A DNA stretch of 35,334 bases from Candidatus Solibacter sp. (lineage in GTDB: Bacteria; Acidobacteriota; Terriglobia; Bryobacterales; Bryobacteraceae). Every line of letters starts with the position of its first letter. Within the stretch, counting starts at the first letter, position 1. The stretch covers positions 1 through 35,334 of the forward strand of contig JAOAPT010000588.1 in NCBI GenBank assembly GCA_025463045.1, written 5' to 3'. The translations under genes were made by a program, and so were the position numbers. The notes under the pieces were generated by a model, which was given only the letters and a program-made list of their open reading frames with translations, was not told where the DNA came from and ran no database searches. Positions 31,150-35,334 of the stretch are shown piece by piece.

Positions 31150-32742
31150 CTATCCGGTGGCCAGGGTCTCGCAAGGGTTGTGCGCCCTTCCGCCGGCGGG
31201 TCCGGTGGTGCGGCGCGTATGTCTCACCTGCAAACTGCGACTCGCACCTCTCGCGTTGCGAACTCTGTCCGACAGTACTCTGTCGCGCACGAAGATCGCG
31301 GCGCGCCAGAAGATGCCGGCGGCGACGGCCCCCACAAACGCTGTGCCGGCCGTGGCGCCGGTGCCCGTAACGAACGACAGCATCGCTCCACTGTACGCTG
31401 CCATTTCCAGGAGACCGCGCCGTGGATCTGCTCCGGCGGCGCCCCACCAGAAGCCGGATATCGCCGCGCCGAGGAGGTACATTCCAACAAATACTCCGAA
31501 CCAGCCGAAGTTCCAGTAGAGTTCTCCTGCCGCAGTCTGCCCGGTAGATGTTGTCGCCAGGCTGGCATCCGACGCTCCCCCAATACTGGCCGTGAAGTAG
31601 TGGCCTCTATCGGAAAACGGCTTCGAAGGCCACAGGATCCGGGGCATGAAGGACGACGGAACATAGCCGAGCCCCTGTCCCCACAGGAAACCGCCATTTT
31701 GTACGAGCGTGACCACCATCCCCGCCGCGCTAGGGTCGCACAATCTGCTCATGGTCGCATCTACCTGATCTTGCAAGTATGCTATCGGATCGGACGAATA
31801 ATTGGCCCTCAAGGTATCCGCGGCCCCTTGGGTAGAGCCACGACTCAGCGTGCTGACGGAACCGCTCTCGTCGCGCACACCTGTGGTTCTTATCAACATA
31901 ACCAACGGCGCGATAACGAGAAGGTAGAGTGCAACGAGCGCCAATCCGACAAACGCAAGTGTCGTGCGGTTCTTGCGGATCAACGTCAACCACAGGAGCG
32001 GCACGAACGACAAGATGAGATCCATCTTGGAATCTCTCCGTGAGTTGAGAAGCAGAACGGCTAACGACCCCAGCAGAACAACGACGAATTGCGCGTTGCC
32101 GGAACGCCGGAGATTGCGCGGCGGGTTCAGCGCCACCATGCACAGCGCGGCTAGCGGTAACAAGTTGAGCTGGACCATCGTACTCCCGATGTAGGGCGTG
32201 ATCACCTCATTACCCCAGTGAAATAGAACCCCGACTGCAGCGGCGATCAACAGACCAGCGACAGCCGGACTTGACGTTTCCGTAGTCTGGCCTTTCGCCT
32301 CTCCGGGCTGGAACTGCTTCATCCCGGCATAGAGAGCCCACGACCCCGCCACCATCAGCGCGTGCCCGTAGGCAACAACTCCAAAAGCGAGATAACGTCC
32401 TCCTTCAAAGAGCACGTCTGAGCCGGGCGCGCCGTTCAAGGCGGTGTACAAGGGAGCCACTCCAAGGGTTGCCGTCTGCCAGGCCTGGTAGCAAACCATG
32501 GGATTCAGCGCCAGTACTGATGCCTTCTGCTCCTCGTTCACCAGCCAGATGCTCCAAATCAGGAACAAGGCAGAGGACAGCGCCAGACCTGCCCTGCCCG
32601 GAAGGAAGAGGTCAAACATGAGACAGAACAACGCAACAATTGCATAAGCCGCCACATGCGATACCGTCTTCCGCGCTTTGCGGGGGGCGAAAAACGGAAC
32701 TCCTGCCAGTTCGCTGCGAGGGGACACCAGACTTGCCGGCAT
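31150..32742 (-). CDS. Polytopic membrane protein, probable oligosaccharide repeat-unit polymerase (Wzy-like)
   Basis: A 530-residue protein with about twelve hydrophobic segments, for example VSHVAAYAIVALFCLMFDLF, VVLLGSLAVLLLNSRRDSKM, LAFVGLALVALYLLVIAPLV and ELYWNFGWFGVFVGMYLLGA. A large extracytoplasmic loop in the middle (about 335-435) includes IAYLQDQVDATMSRLCDPSA, MPRILWPSKPFSDRGHYF and the GQTAAGELYWNFGWFG motif, which is typical of Wzy/EpsG-like polymerases in capsule loci. It would polymerise undecaprenyl-linked repeat units in the periplasm. Start: ATG 32742 immediately follows the upstream stop with a 1-nt gap; extending to 32835 would overlap that gene by 92 nt and adds unlikely residues. 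The last about 40 residues are Arg-rich and cytoplasmic. No flippase (Wzx) is visible in the window. Confidence 0.82.
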   Translation of the reverse strand: MPASLVSPRSELAGVPFFAPRKARKTVSHVAAYAIVALFCLMFDLFLPGRAGLALSSALFLIWSIWLVNEEQKASVLALNPMVCYQAWQTATLGVAPLYTALNGAPGSDVLFEGGRYLAFGVVAYGHALMVAGSWALYAGMKQFQPGEAKGQTTETSSPAVAGLLIAAAVGVLFHWGNEVITPYIGSTMVQLNLLPLAALCMVALNPPRNLRRSGNAQFVVVLLGSLAVLLLNSRRDSKMDLILSFVPLLWLTLIRKNRTTLAFVGLALVALYLLVIAPLVMLIRTTGVRDESGSVSTLSRGSTQGAADTLRANYSSDPIAYLQDQVDATMSRLCDPSAAGMVVTLVQNGGFLWGQGLGYVPSSFMPRILWPSKPFSDRGHYFTASIGGASDASLATTSTGQTAAGELYWNFGWFGVFVGMYLLGAAISGFWWGAAGADPRRGLLEMAAYSGAMLSFVTGTGATAGTAFVGAVAAGIFWRAAIFVRDRVLSDRVRNARGASRSLQVRHTRRTTGPAGGRAHNPCETLATG

Positions 32743-32743
32743 T

Positions 32744-33880
32744 CTATTTGAGAGCACAATTTCCCGTGACTTCCGAAGCCAATTGGCCGGGCTGTATACG
32801 TGTTTCGGAGTCAGATGGCTCCAGAGGTACTGCACGATCCGCCTGAGAACTCAGAGCATCCAACACCAGGGCCGCCTGCCCATCGTACGAGTAGTCCGAG
32901 CGGAGGCAGCGCTGATGCCCGGCGGCCGCGACCTTGCGCCGTGCGTCCGGGTGAGCCAGGTAGTATCGACATTTCTCCAATAGTTCGTCGCGGCTGTCGA
33001 AAAACCCGGCTTCGGCGCCCTCTTCGAAGAGCTTACGATGCTCGTCCGTTCGCTCGGCGAGCATAAAGCCACCACAGGCCGGTATCTCTACGGAGCGAGT
33101 GGTCTGCAGATCGCGATTCAGCTTACGCAGGAAAGCCAGATTGATATCAAAGCTGCAAATCGCCTTAACGTAGTCGAGGCCGAAGACTGCCCGCTCTTCC
33201 ACCTTCAGCCCCGGATGCCGATGCAGCGCCGCCCATTCCTTCCAGCCCTTGCCCCACCCTGCGCCCCACACCCGTACGGGAATGCCGTTCGTGACCAGAA
33301 ACCAAATCGCACTCGCGCGCTCCGCTTCGAAGGCGCCAATGAAGCCCACCGGGCCACCCAAACACGCTCGCTCCTCACCAGACATAACCACCGGCCGATG
33401 CAGAATCGGAGAATAGGCATTGTTGACGAAGAGCACCCTTTTAGCGCCCACGACCTGGAGCTCGGCCACGTTGTAGGACTTCGTCGTCGTGTGCAAATCG
33501 TAAAACGGAATCCCCACGAGATATCTTCTGGATTGGTTATGCTTTCCACTCATATCGTCCAAGCAGTAATGGACTAAGCGCACTCCCGGGATCATTTCGC
33601 GGAGCTTTCTCAGGGTCATTGGCTGAATGGTCAATCCCTTGTCGATCCAGACGATATCGAGTTGGTGCCGTGTGGCCAGTTCCAACAGCGCACGATTCAC
33701 ACCGGCGGTGTCGATGGCCCATCCCGCCTTTCGCGCACCCCGTACCCAGATGGCGCGCAGCCCTCCGAGCGAATGCGTCGTGCCCACCCCAAGCACAGTG
33801 TGGCCCAACCTCTGCAGGGCCTCCAGGCGTAGGCGGGCCGTACTGCCATCCCAAAGGGCCCCGCAATAAGCGATCAGCAC
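32744..33880 (-). CDS. CgeB-like glycosyltransferase family 1 protein
   Basis: A 378-residue GT-B-like protein of the CgeB / Glyco_trans_1_2 type. N-terminal half: MLIAYCGALWDGSTARLRLE, LDIVWIDKGLTIQPMTLRKL, VRLVHYCLDDMSGKHNQSRR. C-terminal half: GPVGFIGAFEAERASAIWFL, VRVWGAGWGKGWKEW, INLAFLRKLNRDLQTTRSVE, IPACGGFMLAERTDEHRKLF and RDELLEKCRYYLAHPDARRK. The RSVEIPACGGFML stretch is the usual conserved signature. CgeB-like proteins are taken to be glycosyltransferases, often paired with a methyltransferase as here. The GTG start at 33880 overlaps the methyltransferase stop by 7 nt (GTGCTGA), and the gene ends 1 nt before the polymerase-like gene. Confidence 0.88.
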   Translation of the reverse strand: MLIAYCGALWDGSTARLRLEALQRLGHTVLGVGTTHSLGGLRAIWVRGARKAGWAIDTAGVNRALLELATRHQLDIVWIDKGLTIQPMTLRKLREMIPGVRLVHYCLDDMSGKHNQSRRYLVGIPFYDLHTTTKSYNVAELQVVGAKRVLFVNNAYSPILHRPVVMSGEERACLGGPVGFIGAFEAERASAIWFLVTNGIPVRVWGAGWGKGWKEWAALHRHPGLKVEERAVFGLDYVKAICSFDINLAFLRKLNRDLQTTRSVEIPACGGFMLAERTDEHRKLFEEGAEAGFFDSRDELLEKCRYYLAHPDARRKVAAAGHQRCLRSDYSYDGQAALVLDALSSQADRAVPLEPSDSETRIQPGQLASEVTGNCALK

Positions 33881-34617
33881 TCCGGTTCCTTGTTGACACA
33901 GAGCATCATAAGATTTCGTGTGTAGATGCCGCCTTGAGTGGTACCCGTTTCAATTACGTTCCATACTGCATAAGTGCTCCAGATCAGCTTCCAGCCAAGC
34001 GCCCGAATCGCGCTCGGGATGCCGTGGATATACGGGCCCACTTCCCGGGTATAAACGTCACCGAAACCAGCAAGCCTGGACACCGAAGTAAGGCAACGTG
34101 CGCTAAAGATAAGCTCGTGTGTCAGGTCGCCGTAACGGACACTGGACGCCCAGGGTGAAGATGCGTTTGGAGTCTGAATGATGAAGCGTCCGTTGGCCGT
34201 GAGGCGCTTTCGGATAAGCGGAAACAGCTCAAGTAGCTCGTCCTTGCCAAAGTGTTCGATCACGTCAAAGGCAGTGATGAGGTCGAACTGCTCAGTCGAC
34301 GAGCGGAGGAATTCCCGGATGTCTGACTGCGTAATCTGAAATCCTGCCTTGAGTGCCAATTCCGCCGCTTGAGGACCTAAATCCACACCGTGCACATCAG
34401 AATAGCCGGCGCTTCGCAGCGCAAGCAGGAAGCGACCCGATCCGCACCCCAAGTCAAGGCATCGGGCGGCCTTGTCGGCCGGCAACCAACCCTTCAGACG
34501 ACTCAGTGCGGCTGCACACGAGACACGAGCCGCGCCAGCGTCGTCCCGGCCCCACTCCGGGGCTTGCAGCGTTACATAGTTCTCATACATGGCCGTTCTA
34601 TAGTTGCGTTCGATCAC
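33874..34617 (-). CDS. Class I SAM-dependent methyltransferase
   Basis: A 247-residue Rossmann-fold methyltransferase. Motif I LDLGCGSGRFLLALRSAGYS, motif II acidic end VHGVDLGPQAAEL, post-motif TQSDIREFL, motif IV QFDLITAFDVIEHFGKDEL, motif VI FIIQTPNASSPW. It probably methylates a sugar or sugar-lipid intermediate of the surface glycan. The GTG start at 34617 is preceded by two AAGGA motifs (34622-34626 and 34628-34632); the farther one is optimally spaced. Its 3' end overlaps the CgeB-like gene by 7 nt, indicating coupled translation. Acceptor unknown. Confidence 0.92.
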   Translation of the reverse strand: MIERNYRTAMYENYVTLQAPEWGRDDAGAARVSCAAALSRLKGWLPADKAARCLDLGCGSGRFLLALRSAGYSDVHGVDLGPQAAELALKAGFQITQSDIREFLRSSTEQFDLITAFDVIEHFGKDELLELFPLIRKRLTANGRFIIQTPNASSPWASSVRYGDLTHELIFSARCLTSVSRLAGFGDVYTREVGPYIHGIPSAIRALGWKLIWSTYAVWNVIETGTTQGGIYTRNLMMLCVNKEPEC

Positions 34618-34725
34618 TGTTTCCTTTTCCTTAAGATTATTGAGTGGTTAGCTCGCGAACAGGAGCGACCCCCACCGTTTCAAATGTTACGACATGGGCA
34701 GCCCCAGACTTTACTCTGCGGCCGT

Positions 34726-35334
34726 CTAGACCGTTAAACGCCGCATTAATGCGTTTCGGGCTTCGCGTAGGCCCGCGAGCGCTTGGTGTCCGCCCGGCAG
34801 ATGCTGAACCATCGCTCGCCACGGCCTGCGTCTTGTATGAAGGGGATTAAAAGAAGCCGCGACGCCTGTGTGCTTGAAGCATGAATAACCGTCAATGAAC
34901 GCGGCCTTCGCAGCGTTTTGTTTCTCGAATCGACGGCAGAAGTCCATCTCGACCTGGTTCATTGGTTTACCTTCAAGATAGCGGCCGACAGAGTCATGAA
35001 GCGTCCGACGCTTAATGTGAGGAGTATCTGAATAGACATACTCGCCGGCAGTGGAACGCCACTCCGTGCGCTGTGTGTATATCTGCGCTTCGCGTCCCGA
35101 ACCAAGTGTGTAGGTTTCGTGCGGTCCGGCGAATGGTTCTCTTAGGCGAATGAAGGCGACATCGGAGCGGTCGTGGAATAGGTCGAGCGCCCCCTCAATG
35201 AAATCCGGCGGCCCTCCGCATTCCCAGTCGTCTTGCAACTGTAGTATGTAGGCGCCGGCGGCTGCGCGAATGCCTTTATTCGTGTTGTTACCCATTCCCC
35301 GGTTTTCGGAGGCCATTAAGAAGACGTCAAACGG
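34726..35334 (-). CDS. GT2-family glycosyltransferase, N terminus outside window
   Basis: The frame remains open to the right edge (first visible residues PFDVFLMASENRGMGNNTNK), so the gene is 5' truncated here. The visible ENRGMGNNTNKGIRAAAGAY, then ILQLQDDWECGG, is the GT2 hallmark: the asparagine-rich loop followed by a D-D-W near the metal site. The rest contains VAFIRLREPFAGPHETYTLG, RRTLHDSVGRYLEGKPMNQV and a basic tail. It would transfer a sugar from a nucleotide donor on the cytosolic side of the inner membrane. It lies 108 nt upstream of the methyltransferase on the same strand. Confidence 0.87.
   Translation of the reverse strand, partial: PFDVFLMASENRGMGNNTNKGIRAAAGAYILQLQDDWECGGPPDFIEGALDLFHDRSDVAFIRLREPFAGPHETYTLGSGREAQIYTQRTEWRSTAGEYVYSDTPHIKRRTLHDSVGRYLEGKPMNQVEMDFCRRFEKQNAAKAAFIDGYSCFKHTGVAASFNPLHTRRRPWRAMVQHLPGGHQALAGLREARNALMRRLTV

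Overview
The window is about 35 kb of GC-rich chromosomal DNA. The best lineage marker is the secreted protein at 13321-15015 (minus): its N-terminal 260 residues follow the repetitive 'Solibacter' TIGR03437 pattern, with openings such as NIASLGTVNSADYS and PGALISIFGASL. That points to an acidobacterium of the Bryobacterales / Candidatus Solibacter type. The paired small HxxxCxxC proteins, REC-rich signalling genes and FecR-like protein fit this. The lineage is inferred from protein style, not from a marker gene.

Region 1 (1-9700) is signalling DNA. It opens with the 3' part of a tandem receiver gene, a 1272-aa hybrid histidine kinase (REC-GAF-GAF-PAS-PAS-HisKA-HATPase-REC-REC) and a single-domain response regulator, all co-oriented. 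A decaying stretch follows (about 4.9-7.3 kb): a fragment of a conserved protein, two paralogous mini zinc-finger proteins, and a heavily frameshifted REC-CpaE-like ATPase fused to the 3' half of an unrelated LuxR-type response regulator. A gene-free 300 bp then contains a 70-nt cloverleaf-like inverted-repeat element. Next comes an intact NarL-type two-component pair (REC-PAS-HisKA_3 kinase and LuxR-type regulator, overlapping by 32 nt).

Region 2 (9775-16600) holds a polytopic membrane protein, an O-antigen-ligase/Wzy-like protein with a TPR partner, the TIGR03437 protein and a FecR-domain protein, all on the minus strand. A divergent small secreted protein lies on the plus strand.

Region 3 (16934-35334) is a long minus-strand surface-polysaccharide locus, transcribed right to left. 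It encodes a GT2 glycosyltransferase (cut by the window end), a methyltransferase, a CgeB-like glycosyltransferase, a polytopic polymerase-like protein, two GT4 glycosyltransferases and a CapK/PaaK-like adenylate-forming enzyme. Then come three nucleotide-sugar enzymes (RmlD-like reductase, FnlA/CapE-like dehydratase, FnlC/CapG-like 2-epimerase), a WbuB-like GT4, a WecA/TagO-type initiating transferase with an extra C-terminal domain, a UDP-sugar dehydrogenase, GlmS and a VanZ-like protein. Together these supply UDP-GlcNAc (GlmS), convert it to a UDP-2-acetamido-2,6-dideoxy-L-hexose (L-QuiNAc or L-FucNAc type) and to a UDP-uronic acid, start a lipid-linked repeat unit, extend it and polymerise it.

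The most notable points are a 2-nt frameshift that removes the conserved C-tail of GlmS, the chimeric pseudogene, the cloverleaf element and the reductase variant in the L-sugar pathway. I found no rRNA, tRNA, CRISPR array or intact insertion sequence.
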